This document shows, in pieces, positions 26,268 through 35,563 of a DNA stretch of 64,000 bases. Numbering within the stretch: position 1 is the first letter of the stretch; every line of letters begins with the position of its first letter. A model generated the notes under the pieces. The model searched no databases, had not been told where the DNA came from, and worked only from the letters and a program-made list of their open reading frames with translations. Both the position numbers and the translations under genes were made by a program. The DNA comes from Photorhabdus cinerea (GTDB taxonomy: Bacteria; Pseudomonadota; Gammaproteobacteria; Enterobacterales; Enterobacteriaceae), in contig NZ_PUJW01000023.1 of NCBI RefSeq assembly GCF_011189575.1, positions 1 through 64,000 of the forward strand, written 5' to 3'.

Positions 26268-27659
26268 GTGGAAAAACTTCAACATCAAAGCCGCAGGGAT
26301 TTTCTTGGTCAAACAGGTAAACTTACCACCGCTTGTGCGGTCATCTCTCTAACAGGAGGGATCGCGCAGGCAATGCCGCCAGCCGCTTTATCTAGTACAT
26401 CACAGGTGCAGACTACCCTTACTGATCGCCATTACTATTTGAGTGATGTGCTGTTGGAGGAGGGATTTGAGTATGAGGGCGATACTGTGATTGGCACTCG
26501 TACTGCGCTTTATACGTTGGAAATTAAAGATGGTCGGATAGCTGCTATTCATGCTGCTGGTACGCTGTTTAACATGAATCTGCTGTGCTATCAGGCACAA
26601 GGGAAGTTGCTGTTGCCCGCCTTTCGCGATATGCACATTCATTTGGATAAGACTTTCTACGGTGGTCCGTGGCAGGCACCGCGACTGAGCCAGGGTAAAA
26701 CTATTATGGATATGATTACCCAGGAGCAAACGTTGATCCCCAAACTGCTACCCACTTCGCAGCAGCGGGCGGAGGGCCTAATTGCCCTACTGCAATCTAA
26801 GGGGAGCACAGTGGCGCGCAGCCATTGCAATATCGATCCAGTTAGTGGCTTGAAAAGTCTAGAACATTTGCAGTATGCGTTGGAGAACCATCGTGATGAT
26901 TTCACTTGTGAGATCGTTGCCTTCCCGCAGCATGGTCTGTTGCATTCCAGAGTAGAAGAGTTAATGCGCGAGGCGATGCAAATGGGTGTGCAATACGTTG
27001 GTGGATTGGACCCGACTAACGTGGATGCAGCGATGGAGAAATCACTGGATACTATGTTCCAGATCGCGTTGGACAATAACGCTGGTGTAGACATTCATTT
27101 GCATGAGATCAGCCCGGCAGGTGTTGCTGCCATTAACTACATGATTGATATAGTGGAAAAAACGCCAAGTTTGCGTGGCAAGGTGACAATTAGTCATGCC
27201 TTCGCGTTGACCACTCTGGATGAAAGTGAGTTGATAGAAACTGCTTCTCGTTTAGCAGAGCAGCAAATCACTATTGCCTCTACAGTGCCGATCGGAAGCT
27301 TGATGATGCCATTGCCGCAACTCAGATCCAAAGGAGTATTTATTATGACCGGTACTGACAGTGTGATTGATCACTGGTCGCCATTCGGCACTGGTGACAT
27401 GTTAGAAAAGGCTAATCTATACGCGCAGTTATACCGTGGTTCAGATGAATATCATCTTTCTCGTGCTATGGCTATTGCTACTGGTGGTGTGTTACCGCTT
27501 GACGATCGGGGCCAGCGTGTTTGGCCGCAGGCGGGTGATAAGGCTGAATTTGTTCTGGTAGCAGCCAGTTGTTCTGCTGAAGCGGTGGCGCGGTTACCAG
27601 TCCGTCAAGCAACATTCCATCAAGGACGTCTGGTGGCGGGTACGGTAGTCATGGCTTGA
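26268..27659 (+). CDS. Tat-exported amidohydrolase (cytosine deaminase-like)
   Basis: The GTG at 26268 has AAGGA seven bases upstream. A TTG two codons earlier would sit on that ribosome site. The product of about 463 residues begins with a twin-arginine signal: SRRDFLGQ, a hydrophobic segment, then AQA. The rest is a metal-dependent amidohydrolase barrel with MHIHLDKTF (metal-binding HxH), SHCNIDP, IHLHE, SHAFAL and the late acidic motif TGTDSVIDHW. These are the cytosine deaminase/N-isopropylammelide hydrolase type motifs. The substrate is unknown. A folded, metal-loaded enzyme sent to the periplasm by Tat is plausible. It has no operon partners. Confidence 0.82.
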   Translation: MEKLQHQSRRDFLGQTGKLTTACAVISLTGGIAQAMPPAALSSTSQVQTTLTDRHYYLSDVLLEEGFEYEGDTVIGTRTALYTLEIKDGRIAAIHAAGTLFNMNLLCYQAQGKLLLPAFRDMHIHLDKTFYGGPWQAPRLSQGKTIMDMITQEQTLIPKLLPTSQQRAEGLIALLQSKGSTVARSHCNIDPVSGLKSLEHLQYALENHRDDFTCEIVAFPQHGLLHSRVEELMREAMQMGVQYVGGLDPTNVDAAMEKSLDTMFQIALDNNAGVDIHLHEISPAGVAAINYMIDIVEKTPSLRGKVTISHAFALTTLDESELIETASRLAEQQITIASTVPIGSLMMPLPQLRSKGVFIMTGTDSVIDHWSPFGTGDMLEKANLYAQLYRGSDEYHLSRAMAIATGGVLPLDDRGQRVWPQAGDKAEFVLVAASCSAEAVARLPVRQATFHQGRLVAGTVVMA

Positions 27660-27765
27660 GCCTGAGAGGATGAAGTAAGCTGATAATTACTATGCAATGG
27701 TTGTTTTTGGTCTTCTGCCTGTGTTTTAGCGTACTGTTATGTTCCTTATCACAGGTGGAAACCAT

Positions 27766-28287
27766 TTAACGTTCTATATTCAGCCACTTCACAATAAAAT
27801 CAGCTACCTGTTCAGGTTGATTGATATTCAGTTGTGGCAGGGTTGTCTCTAATTTTTCATCACTGGCAACAGCAATCACATGTTGATCAAGAAGATCGTT
27901 TAATGGTCGGTTAATAATACGGCGGTATAACGCGATCTTATTAATTGGCTCATCTTTGAAGCCTTCTACTAAGATCAGATCCAGAGAATCTGAGTCAAAG
28001 CGGTTGGCAAGATAGCTCAAGTCCAATGCCCGCGAATCTGATATTTCTGTCATTAACGCCCAGCGTTGTTGGTTGGCGACCAGGGTTTGTTCTGCACCGG
28101 CCTTGCGCAGTTCATAACTGTCTTTGCCCGGTTTATCTACATCCATATCATGATGAGTGTGTTTTATCAGACCAACTCGAATTTGTTGTTGGCGTAATAA
28201 TGGGATTACTTTCTTGAGAAGCGTGGTTTTTCCTGTACCGCTGTATGCTGTGATACCAAGTAGTGGAAGAGGTGGTTTTGCGCTCAT
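27766..28287 (-). CDS. mobB: Molybdopterin-guanine dinucleotide biosynthesis adaptor MobB
   Basis: MobB binds GTP and assists MobA in attaching GMP to molybdopterin. The ATG at 28287 has an AGGAGA ribosome site and gives 173 residues. The P-loop ITAYSGTGKTTLLKK lies near residues 11-25, and later comes the conserved LILVEGFKDEP. It overlaps mobA by four bases (ATGA), so the pair is co-translated as in E. coli. Confidence 0.95.
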   Translation of the reverse strand: MSAKPPLPLLGITAYSGTGKTTLLKKVIPLLRQQQIRVGLIKHTHHDMDVDKPGKDSYELRKAGAEQTLVANQQRWALMTEISDSRALDLSYLANRFDSDSLDLILVEGFKDEPINKIALYRRIINRPLNDLLDQHVIAVASDEKLETTLPQLNINQPEQVADFIVKWLNIER

Positions 28288-28874
28288 TTTTTGATCTCCT
28301 GTATATGCTCCCAATTTTGGCATTCTTCCGGAGTATTCAGATTGGCAAAAGCAGCTGGATTATCAGCAAACTGAACGGTTACTGCCCCGATCTTATGCAT
28401 AAATAACATCAGCTTACGATCACCATTAGTCAGATGATTTCCCAATTGGGATAACAAACTGCGGTGTAGTAAAGAGAGGGTAGGGTGAGGGCGGTTGCCA
28501 TCATCTGCATAGGCTGCCAATGCGTGTTGCTTGCCTTGCCATAAGCGGGCGACTAAATCAGCCGGGAAATCCGGCACATCACAAGGAACAAATACCACCC
28601 AATCGTGACTGGCTGATTTCAATGTTGCTAACATTCCAGCTAATGGCCCAGAGAAATCTGGCGTTAGATCAGTGACAACCTGGTAACGACTTTGGTGGTA
28701 AATTTCCAGATTCCGGTTAGCGTTGATAATTAATTCATCTACCTGTGGGTGCAGCTTATTTGCAATATGTTGATACAGAGGTAGCCCATTTAAAAGAATG
28801 AGTCCTTTATCATTTCCGCCCATACGAGTCGCTCGACCACCTGCGAGGATCACACCACTTATTTTTGGTTGCAT
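28284..28874 (-). CDS. mobA: Molybdenum cofactor guanylyltransferase MobA
   Basis: MobA transfers GMP from GTP to Mo-molybdopterin to make the cofactor of the DMSO reductase family. From the ATG at 28874 it has 196 residues, close to the E. coli length. The nucleotidyltransferase signature LAGGRATRMGGNDKG lies near residues 10-24 and the metal-binding VPCDVPDFP follows at about 100. The frame stays open further upstream, but that part overlaps yihD and is not conserved. Confidence 0.95.
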   Translation of the reverse strand: MQPKISGVILAGGRATRMGGNDKGLILLNGLPLYQHIANKLHPQVDELIINANRNLEIYHQSRYQVVTDLTPDFSGPLAGMLATLKSASHDWVVFVPCDVPDFPADLVARLWQGKQHALAAYADDGNRPHPTLSLLHRSLLSQLGNHLTNGDRKLMLFMHKIGAVTVQFADNPAAFANLNTPEECQNWEHIQEIKK

Positions 28875-29078
28875 AATGTTTCTATCAATAATGCGCTTAT
28901 TGCCACCAATATAACCTTTTTCGGATTGGTTATCTGAGTTTAACTTAGCGTTTTTAAAACGATCATTACTGTATAACTTACTGATAAAAGAGCGACCTTT
29001 ACGCTTATTGACAGAGCAATTCTTTCTCTGGGGAGCTATCCCTGCTAATTTGTATAGGTTGTTTATAAGAAATTTGAT

Positions 29079-29251
29079 ATGCAATCTCGTCGGCTTAATG
29101 AAATCAATGAGCTTTGACCGATGATGTTTTGATTTATCACTTGAAAATGCGCGGTTTGGAGGCAACGGCAGAAATTCCGGGGCTAAAAAAAGATGATGAA
29201 GTAGATTTTAAAACCGCGTTATTGCATGCTCGTGGCATTATGACAGATTAA
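29079..29251 (+). pseudogene. yihD: yihD remnant with an internal frame-breaking deletion
   Basis: An ATG at 29079 encodes MQSRRLNEINEL and then hits TGA at 29115. From about 29116, in another frame, the sequence encodes TDDVLIYHLKMRGLEA and on to FKTALLHARGIMTD, ending at 29251. These are the two ends of E. coli YihD (about 89 residues). The middle, roughly residues 13-44, is missing and the ends are out of frame. The gene sits in its conserved place, divergent from mobA and before srkA. An assembly error would have to remove about 100 bases, so true decay is more likely. Confidence 0.85.
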
Positions 29252-29272
29252 TCAAAATCAAGAGAGTAGAGT

Positions 29273-30265
29273 GTGCTAACAAATCAGGCGGCTTTTAATT
29301 TCCGGGAATTAACACCGGATTTGATTATGGATGCATTGACGCAGACTGGATTATATATAGATTCCGGGCTGACAGAACTAAACAGTTATGAGAACCGTGT
29401 TTATCAATTTACAGATGAAGAGCGTAAACGTTATGTTGTGAAATTTTATCGGCCATTGCGCTGGGATCGGCCGCAGATTCAGGAAGAACATGATTTCTCC
29501 CTGGCACTACAACAGGCTGATTTACCGGTTGCGGCACCGTTGGTATTTGATCAACAAACTGTACTGATTTTTAAAGATTTCTTTTTTGCTGTTTTTCCAA
29601 GCATCGGTGGCCGCCAGTATGAATCCGATAATCTCTTTCAGTTAGAAGATGTAGGGCGTTTGCTGGGTAGAATTCATCAGATTGGCTACCAGCAAAAATT
29701 CATAACTCGCCCAACTATCGGGTTAAATGAGTATCTGTATCAGCCACGACATTTCTTGGCTGAATGTGAATTAGTTCCTTCGAAACAGAAAGTACAATTT
29801 TTAGCGATATTGGATGATCTGATAAACATCGTGGAATCAAATTGGCGTGAGGATTGGCAAATATTGAGGCTTCATGGTGACTGCCATCCGGGTAATATCC
29901 TGTGGCGTGACGAAGCCTGGTTTGTTGATCTTGATGATGCGCGTAATGGCCCCGCAATGCAGGATTTATGGATGTTGTTTCATGGTTCCCGTCAGGAACA
30001 GTTATTACAGTTAGATACTCTGCTGGAATCTTATAGTGAGTTTACGAATTTTGACCCAAGAGAGTTGTCATTAATAGAACCTCTGCGGGCTATGCGAATG
30101 GTCTATTATTTGGCATGGGTAGCTCGCCGTTGGCAGGACCCTGCTTTTCCCAAGGCATTTCCTTGGATGGCAGACACCGATTTTTGGTTAAAACAGACGT
30201 CACTTTTTTCTGAACAGATTAAGTTGTTACAGGAGCCTCCTTTGCAGCTTAGCCCAATGTATTAA
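29273..30265 (+). CDS. srkA: Stress response kinase A (YihE)
   Basis: SrkA is a Ser/Thr protein kinase of the aminoglycoside-phosphotransferase fold that protects cells under stress and counters MazF-linked death in E. coli. The GTG at 29273 fits the alignment with E. coli (NFRELTPDLIMDAL follows). The 330-residue product contains LNSYENRVYQF, the catalytic loop LHGDCHPGNILW near residue 203 and the metal-binding VDLDDARNGP. It is followed within 21 bases by dsbA, as in the Cpx-linked E. coli operon. Confidence 0.95.
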   Translation: MLTNQAAFNFRELTPDLIMDALTQTGLYIDSGLTELNSYENRVYQFTDEERKRYVVKFYRPLRWDRPQIQEEHDFSLALQQADLPVAAPLVFDQQTVLIFKDFFFAVFPSIGGRQYESDNLFQLEDVGRLLGRIHQIGYQQKFITRPTIGLNEYLYQPRHFLAECELVPSKQKVQFLAILDDLINIVESNWREDWQILRLHGDCHPGNILWRDEAWFVDLDDARNGPAMQDLWMLFHGSRQEQLLQLDTLLESYSEFTNFDPRELSLIEPLRAMRMVYYLAWVARRWQDPAFPKAFPWMADTDFWLKQTSLFSEQIKLLQEPPLQLSPMY

Positions 30266-30285
30266 TGTTTATCATGGAGATAGTT

Positions 30286-30909
30286 ATGAAAAAATTTTGG
30301 TTAGTTTTAGTAGGAATGGTAATGGCATTTAGTGCATCAGCTGTTAGTTTCACTGAAGGGACACAGTTTGTTGAATTAAAATCGCCGGTGGCAGATCAAC
30401 CACAGGTTCTGGAATTCTTTTCTTTCTATTGCCCTCATTGTTATCAATTTGAAGAGATTTTTAAAGTTCCTCAGACTGTGAAACAGAATTTGCCGGCAGG
30501 AACAAAACTTGTCCGTTATCATGTGGATTTTTTAGGGCCATTGGGTAAAGAATTGACGACAGCTTGGGCAGTTGCAATGGCAATGGGTGTTGAAGATAAA
30601 GTGACTCTGGCACTGTTTGAGGGCCTTCAGAAAACTCATGCTATTAAAACTCCGAACGATATTCGCAATGCTTTTATCAACGTTGGGGTGACGGCTGAAG
30701 ACTATGATGCGGCTATGAACAGTTTTGTTGTGAAATCCTTAGTTGTTAAGCAGCAAAAAGCTGCTCAGGATTTGCAACTGCGTGGTGTACCAGCAATGTT
30801 TGTTAACGGCAAATATATGGTGAGAAATAACGGTATCGATGCAACTTCTGATGATCATTATGCAAAATCATATTCAGACGTTGTTAACTTTTTGTTAAAT
30901 AAGAAATAA
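30286..30909 (+). CDS. dsbA: Periplasmic thiol:disulfide oxidase DsbA
   Basis: DsbA introduces disulfide bonds into exported proteins and is reoxidised by DsbB. The ATG at 30286 has GGAG six bases upstream and gives 207 residues with a signal peptide ending near ASA (residue 19). The active site CPHC is at residues 49-52 inside a thioredoxin fold with the helical insert. The cis-proline loop is in LQLRGVPAMFVNG. An ATG seven codons earlier lacks the signal-peptide start pattern. Confidence 0.97.
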   Translation: MKKFWLVLVGMVMAFSASAVSFTEGTQFVELKSPVADQPQVLEFFSFYCPHCYQFEEIFKVPQTVKQNLPAGTKLVRYHVDFLGPLGKELTTAWAVAMAMGVEDKVTLALFEGLQKTHAIKTPNDIRNAFINVGVTAEDYDAAMNSFVVKSLVVKQQKAAQDLQLRGVPAMFVNGKYMVRNNGIDATSDDHYAKSYSDVVNFLLNKK

Positions 30910-31287
30910 TGTTAACGACTGAAATAGAATAACATGGGTATGTGCCAAAGTGAGAAGCTTTGGCACAATGCAGGTTAGAAAGACTTTTTCATAAGACAAA
31001 CTCTGGTTATATCCACAACTCCGTGATCTATAAGGTAATATGACAATTTAATGACTCAGGTTATAAGTCATTGATTTTTACACGCAGTTGATAAGTATTT
31101 TTTATCAACGATCAATATTAAAATAAAACCTATAATATCTATACACAAAGTTATCCACAGAATTTATAGCAAGATATGAATATCTGAATTTGTTCTCAGT
31201 AAAGAAAGTTCATACAAAATTCGTTTCCTGCTCCTTGCTGTGGCATCCTATTCTTTTACACCTGTAACAGATAAATGAAGAAGACTT
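30910..31287 (+). promoter_or_regulatory. dsbA-polA intergenic region with hairpins and a DnaA-box match
   Basis: No gene is seen in about 378 bases. A perfect 10-base-pair stem (30941-30950 with 30958-30967) follows dsbA but lacks a T tract. An inverted repeat GTTGATAA/TTATCAAC lies at 31087-31109. A perfect DnaA-box consensus TTATCCACA is at 31151-31159. DnaA has been reported to influence polA expression in E. coli, so the site may be functional, but a single nonamer can occur by chance. yihF and yihG, present here in E. coli, are absent. Confidence 0.5.
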
Positions 31288-34077
31288 ATGGCTCAGATAG
31301 CAGACAATCCCCTGATTTTGGTTGATGGTTCCTCATACCTTTATCGTGCGTATCATGCTTTCCCTCCACTAACCAATAGTGCAGGTGAACCTACCGGAGC
31401 TATGTATGGCGTATTGAATATGCTGCGTAGTATGGTCATGCAATATAAACCGAGCCATGTAGCGGTGGTATTCGATGCCAAAGGTAAAACTTTTCGTGAT
31501 GAATTGTTTGCTGAGTATAAGTCCCATCGTCCTCCTATGCCGGATGATTTGCGTGCGCAGATAGAACCGTTGCATCAGATGGTAGAAGCTATGGGATTAC
31601 CATTGCTGGTGGTTCCGGGAGTAGAAGCTGATGATGTTATTGGGACTCTGGCGTTACAGGCGGAAAAAGAGGGCCGTGCGGTGCTTATTAGCACGGGTGA
31701 TAAAGATATGGCGCAATTGGTAACACCGAATATCACGCTGATCAATACCATGAATAACACCATTCTGGGACCGGAAGAAGTCGTTGAGAAGTATGGTGTG
31801 CCGCCAGAATTGATTATCGATTTTCTGGCACTGATGGGGGACTCTTCAGACAATATTCCTGGTGTACCCGGCGTCGGGGAGAAAACTGCACTGGGATTAC
31901 TGCAAGGGATTGGTGGCATGGATGATATTTTTGCCAATCTGGATAAAATTGCAGGGCTGAGTTTCCGGGGGGCAAAAACGCTGGCGAATAAGATGGAACA
32001 GTATAAAGATGTGGCTTATCTCTCTTATAAATTAGCAACAATTAAAACCGATGTTGAATTGGATAAAACCTGTGTTGCTCTATCAGTTGCAGAACCGGAT
32101 ACAGAGAAACTACATGAGCTGTTTTCCCGTTATGAATTCAAACGTTGGTTGAGTGATGTGGTAAATGGCGATTGGTTGGCAGTTAAAGGTAAAAAACCAG
32201 CATCGACTAGCAATGATGAATCATCTCCGACTGAGGATACATCTGTTTCGACCACACTCTCTACCGATAATTATCAAACTATTCTCAATCAGAAAAGCTT
32301 TGATGAGTGGATTGAGAAGCTTAAAAGAGCGCCGGTTTTCGCTTTTGATACTGAAACTGACAGCCTGGATACTTTGACAGCGAATCTGGTGGGTATATCA
32401 TTTGCGATTACTGCCGGGGATGCGGCTTATCTGCCTCTGGGACATGACTATCTGGGTGCGCCAGAACAGCTTGACAGAGATGTGGTACTGGCAGCATTAA
32501 AACCGCTGCTTGAAGATAGCAACCTACTGAAAATCGGTCAAAATATTAAGTTTGATCGTGGTGTTCTGGTTCGCTATGGCATTGAACTGCAAGGTATTGC
32601 TTATGATACTATGCTGGAATCTTATGTGCTCAACAGCGTTGCAGGTATGGGCCGACATGATATGGATAGTCTGGCTGAACGTCATCTGAATCATAAGACC
32701 ACGACTTTTGAGGAGATTGCTGGTAAAGGTAAAAATCAGCTCACTTTTAATCAGGTCCCGGTGGAACAGGCCGCAATGTATGCCGCCGAAGATGCAGATG
32801 TTACTTTGTTGCTACATCAGGCGATGTGGCCGCAATTGCAGCAAGCGCCGACGTTAGAAAAAGTATTCCTGAAAACAGAAATGCCACTGGTAATGGTACT
32901 TTCCCGTATGGAACGTACAGGCGTACTGATTGATTCAAATATTCTGGCTGAGCATTCAAAAGAGATTACTATTCGTTTGGATGAGTTGGAAAAAGAAGCA
33001 CATGAATTGGCAGGTGAGGTTTTCAATCTGGCTTCGCCAAAACAGTTACAAGCGATATTATTTGAAAAATTACATTTGCCGGTAGTGAAGAAAACGCCAG
33101 GTGGTGCGCCATCTACTAATGAAGAGGTGCTAGAAGAGTTGGCGGATAACCATGCATTACCGAAAGTGATTTTAGAGCATCGTGGGTTGGCGAAACTGAA
33201 ATCCACTTACACAGATAAATTGCCGCAGATGGTCCATCCGCTGACTAAACGGGTTCATACTTCCTATCATCAGGCGGTAACTGCAACCGGGCGTCTCTCT
33301 TCACGTGATCCTAATCTGCAAAATATTCCTGTCCGTAATGAAGAAGGCCGCCGCATTCGTCAGGCATTTGTGGCTCCTGAAGGTTATCGAATTATGGCTG
33401 CTGACTACTCTCAGATTGAACTACGGATTATGGCCCATTTGTCTCAGGATCAAGGATTATTGAAGGCTTTTGCCGAAGGGCAAGATATTCACCGGGCAAC
33501 GGCGGCGGAAGTATTCGGTCTACCATTGGAGCAGGTAACTAGCGAGCAGCGTCGTAGTGCTAAAGCGATTAACTTTGGTTTGATTTACGGTATGAGTGCA
33601 TTTGGTCTTTCCCGCCAGTTGGGTATTCCGCGAGGCGAAGCTCAGCGCTATATGGATCTCTATTTTGAGCGTTATCCGGGTGTATTGGCGTATATGGAGC
33701 GTACCCGTGAACAGGCAGAAGAACAGGGTTATGTTGAAACGCTAGATGGTCGTCGTCTTTATTTGGCAGATATCAAATCTCGCAATGGTATGCGTCGTAA
33801 GGCAGCAGAGCGTGAAGCCATTAACGCGCCAATGCAGGGGACGGCGGCGGATATCATCAAAAAAGCAATGATTGCGGTGGATAACTGGATTATGAGTGAA
33901 GAGCCAAAAGTTCGTATGATCATGCAGGTTCACGATGAGCTGGTATTTGAGGTTCATGAATCAGAACTTGAAAATGCGGAACAGAAAATTCGTGAATTGA
34001 TGGAGAAGAGTTTGGTTCTTGATGTTCCTTTGAAAGTAGACGTGGGTATCGGTGACAACTGGGATCAGGCACACTAA
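31288..34077 (+). CDS. polA: DNA polymerase I
   Basis: The 929-residue protein contains all three PolI domains. The 5' nuclease is at about residues 1-290 (LVDGSSYLYRAYHAF at the start). The 3'-5' proofreading exonuclease is at about 320-520 with its catalytic FDTETDSLD. The polymerase is at about 525-929 with ATGRLSSRDPNLQNIP, ADYSQIELR and the final MQVHDELVFEV. Catalytic acids appear intact in both exonuclease and polymerase parts. PolI fills gaps and removes primers in replication and repair. A terminator follows at once, and the Spot 42 gene lies further downstream as in E. coli. Confidence 0.98.
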   Translation: MAQIADNPLILVDGSSYLYRAYHAFPPLTNSAGEPTGAMYGVLNMLRSMVMQYKPSHVAVVFDAKGKTFRDELFAEYKSHRPPMPDDLRAQIEPLHQMVEAMGLPLLVVPGVEADDVIGTLALQAEKEGRAVLISTGDKDMAQLVTPNITLINTMNNTILGPEEVVEKYGVPPELIIDFLALMGDSSDNIPGVPGVGEKTALGLLQGIGGMDDIFANLDKIAGLSFRGAKTLANKMEQYKDVAYLSYKLATIKTDVELDKTCVALSVAEPDTEKLHELFSRYEFKRWLSDVVNGDWLAVKGKKPASTSNDESSPTEDTSVSTTLSTDNYQTILNQKSFDEWIEKLKRAPVFAFDTETDSLDTLTANLVGISFAITAGDAAYLPLGHDYLGAPEQLDRDVVLAALKPLLEDSNLLKIGQNIKFDRGVLVRYGIELQGIAYDTMLESYVLNSVAGMGRHDMDSLAERHLNHKTTTFEEIAGKGKNQLTFNQVPVEQAAMYAAEDADVTLLLHQAMWPQLQQAPTLEKVFLKTEMPLVMVLSRMERTGVLIDSNILAEHSKEITIRLDELEKEAHELAGEVFNLASPKQLQAILFEKLHLPVVKKTPGGAPSTNEEVLEELADNHALPKVILEHRGLAKLKSTYTDKLPQMVHPLTKRVHTSYHQAVTATGRLSSRDPNLQNIPVRNEEGRRIRQAFVAPEGYRIMAADYSQIELRIMAHLSQDQGLLKAFAEGQDIHRATAAEVFGLPLEQVTSEQRRSAKAINFGLIYGMSAFGLSRQLGIPRGEAQRYMDLYFERYPGVLAYMERTREQAEEQGYVETLDGRRLYLADIKSRNGMRRKAAEREAINAPMQGTAADIIKKAMIAVDNWIMSEEPKVRMIMQVHDELVFEVHESELENAEQKIRELMEKSLVLDVPLKVDVGIGDNWDQAH

Positions 34078-34098
34078 TATGCCAGCTTAATAAGCGAT

Positions 34099-34132
34099 AG
34101 GCTGAGCCGAGGTATTTGGTTCAGCCTTTTTT
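34099..34132 (+). terminator. Terminator after polA
   Basis: The stem AGGCTGA (34099-34105) pairs with TCAGCCT (34121-34127) and is followed by a run of T. It starts 22 bases after the polA stop. Confidence 0.85.
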
Positions 34133-34785
34133 AATTTGTTCATAATAAACAACAGTGTTCAATAGTTCTGTTAATCATAGTGACTATGTGCGCTGGTATC
34201 CCCGCCTCCCCAAGCGACTCTCTTGCCATCTCATACTGATAGAAGGCGGCATATCGGGAACGGTTGATGGTGTATTTCTGTATCGAAAATAACCACCCGG
34301 TCTGTAATAGTGCGGAAATATGATAGGACACCCTGAATTAATATGCTTATTCTGAAAGCCTGCAAATTTCGACTGGAATCCACAGATATTCCATATTTTG
34401 GAATATTTTTTGTACATTATTCATTGTTTCATTAACAACGGTGAAAAATGGCTTCAGCTGTAGATGAAACAGGGCAATTTCCATTTTTTCATTACGTAAT
34501 ATTACTCGTTAGGTGTATGTATGGGTAATGTAAAGTCGTCATTAGATGGGATGTGTATTGGTGTTTCTGTAAACTAAATATAACTAATGTAATGATTTTT
34601 GTACTTGCAAGATGTAGGCCATTGTGTCGTTCGATACATATTAGATCCAGATCGCATAAATATGTAATTAAACTACAATTAATGGCGGTAAAAGAATCAA
34701 AAACCTAAGCTGAATCGAGATAATCATTGAAAATAAATTACAAAAAAGCTTTTTCTGAGAAATAAAATAGGGTAGAGTTGTCGGC
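34133..34785. other. polA-spf spacer, possible decayed coding DNA
   Basis: About 650 bases without an intact gene. The minus-strand part at about 34140-34420 is less AT-rich and can be read as two short overlapping frames of about 63 and 77 codons, but I recognise neither. It may be a gene relic. The rest is AT-rich, and its end must contain the Spot 42 promoter. Confidence 0.35.
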
Positions 34786-34892
34786 GTAGGGTACAGAGGT
34801 AAGATGTTCTATCTTTCAGACCTTTTACTTCACGTAATCGGATTTAGCTGAATATTAGCTGCCCCAGTCAATTTTGACTGGGGCGTTTTTTT
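34786..34892 (+). ncRNA. spf: Spot 42 regulatory RNA
   Basis: The sequence begins GTAGGGTACAGAGGTAAGAT and stays almost identical to E. coli Spot 42 through the three unstructured target-pairing regions. It ends in the GCCCCAGTC/GACTGGGGC terminator stem and a run of seven T. Differences are confined mainly to the spacer and the terminator loop. It lies between polA and engB, as in E. coli. Spot 42 is an Hfq-dependent RNA that represses secondary carbon metabolism genes when cAMP-CRP is low. A possible -10 is TAGAGT at 34773-34778. I do not see a clear CRP site upstream. Confidence 0.95.
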
Positions 34893-34930
34893 ATCTGCAT
34901 TTAATTATATTAGGATAAGGAAAGGTTGGA

Positions 34931-35563
34931 TTAGATGTCACTTTCAATCTGAACAGCTGCTTGGTTGAACCATATGTCTAGTTTATGCTGTAACTTATCA
35001 ATCCCGATCTTTTTCAAGGCAGAGAAGTATTCCACCTGAATATCCCCATTAAGATTTGCCAATTCTCCACGTATTTTAATCAACTGGCTCTTACGGGCGC
35101 TGGATGTCAATTTATCGGCTTTAGTCAGCAGCACCATGATCGGTACATTCATTGTCACCGCCCATTGGATCATCTGTTGATCAAGATCTTTCAGTGGGTG
35201 ACGGATATCCATCAACACGACGAGTCCAAGTAGACATTCACGTTTTTGCAGGTATTCACCCAGTGCTTTTTGCCATTTACGCTTTATCTCTTCTGGTACT
35301 TCAGCATAACCATAACCTGGCAAATCAACCAAGCGAATGCCTTCCTCGACTTCAAATAAATTGATCAGTTGAGTACGGCCTGGTGTTTTACTGGTACGAG
35401 CGAGGCTTTTTTGTTTCGTCAGGGCATTCAGAGCGCTGGATTTACCTGCATTCGAGCGACCGGCAAACGCGACTTCAATGCCCACATCCTGAGGCAAATG
35501 GCGAATATCAGGTGCGCTCGTGATAAAACGGGTCATATGATAGTTGTAGTTTTTGATGGTCAA
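34931..35563 (-). CDS. engB: Ribosome-assembly GTPase EngB (YihA)
   Basis: EngB is an essential GTPase for 50S subunit assembly. I place the start at TTG 35563, preceded by GGGAG, because it gives 210 residues, the E. coli length, and its N-terminus aligns (TIKNYNYHMTRFITSAPDI). An ATG at 35536 would shorten it by nine residues. The G motifs are intact: GRSNAGKSS, the TPGRTQ switch, DLPGYGYAEVP and TKADK. Confidence 0.94.
   Translation of the reverse strand: MTIKNYNYHMTRFITSAPDIRHLPQDVGIEVAFAGRSNAGKSSALNALTKQKSLARTSKTPGRTQLINLFEVEEGIRLVDLPGYGYAEVPEEIKRKWQKALGEYLQKRECLLGLVVLMDIRHPLKDLDQQMIQWAVTMNVPIMVLLTKADKLTSSARKSQLIKIRGELANLNGDIQVEYFSALKKIGIDKLQHKLDIWFNQAAVQIESDI

Noticed and set aside
28874..29165. 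Long N-terminal extension of mobA
   Set aside because: The extension is not conserved with MobA, is lysine-rich shadow sequence, and overlaps the yihD remnant on the other strand.
30941..30967. Perfect hairpin after dsbA as an intrinsic terminator
   Set aside because: There is no T tract after the stem, so it is noted only as a hairpin in the dsbA-polA region.
34140..34420. Two short minus-strand frames downstream of polA as genes
   Set aside because: No ribosome sites, no recognisable family, and they overlap each other. At most a gene relic.
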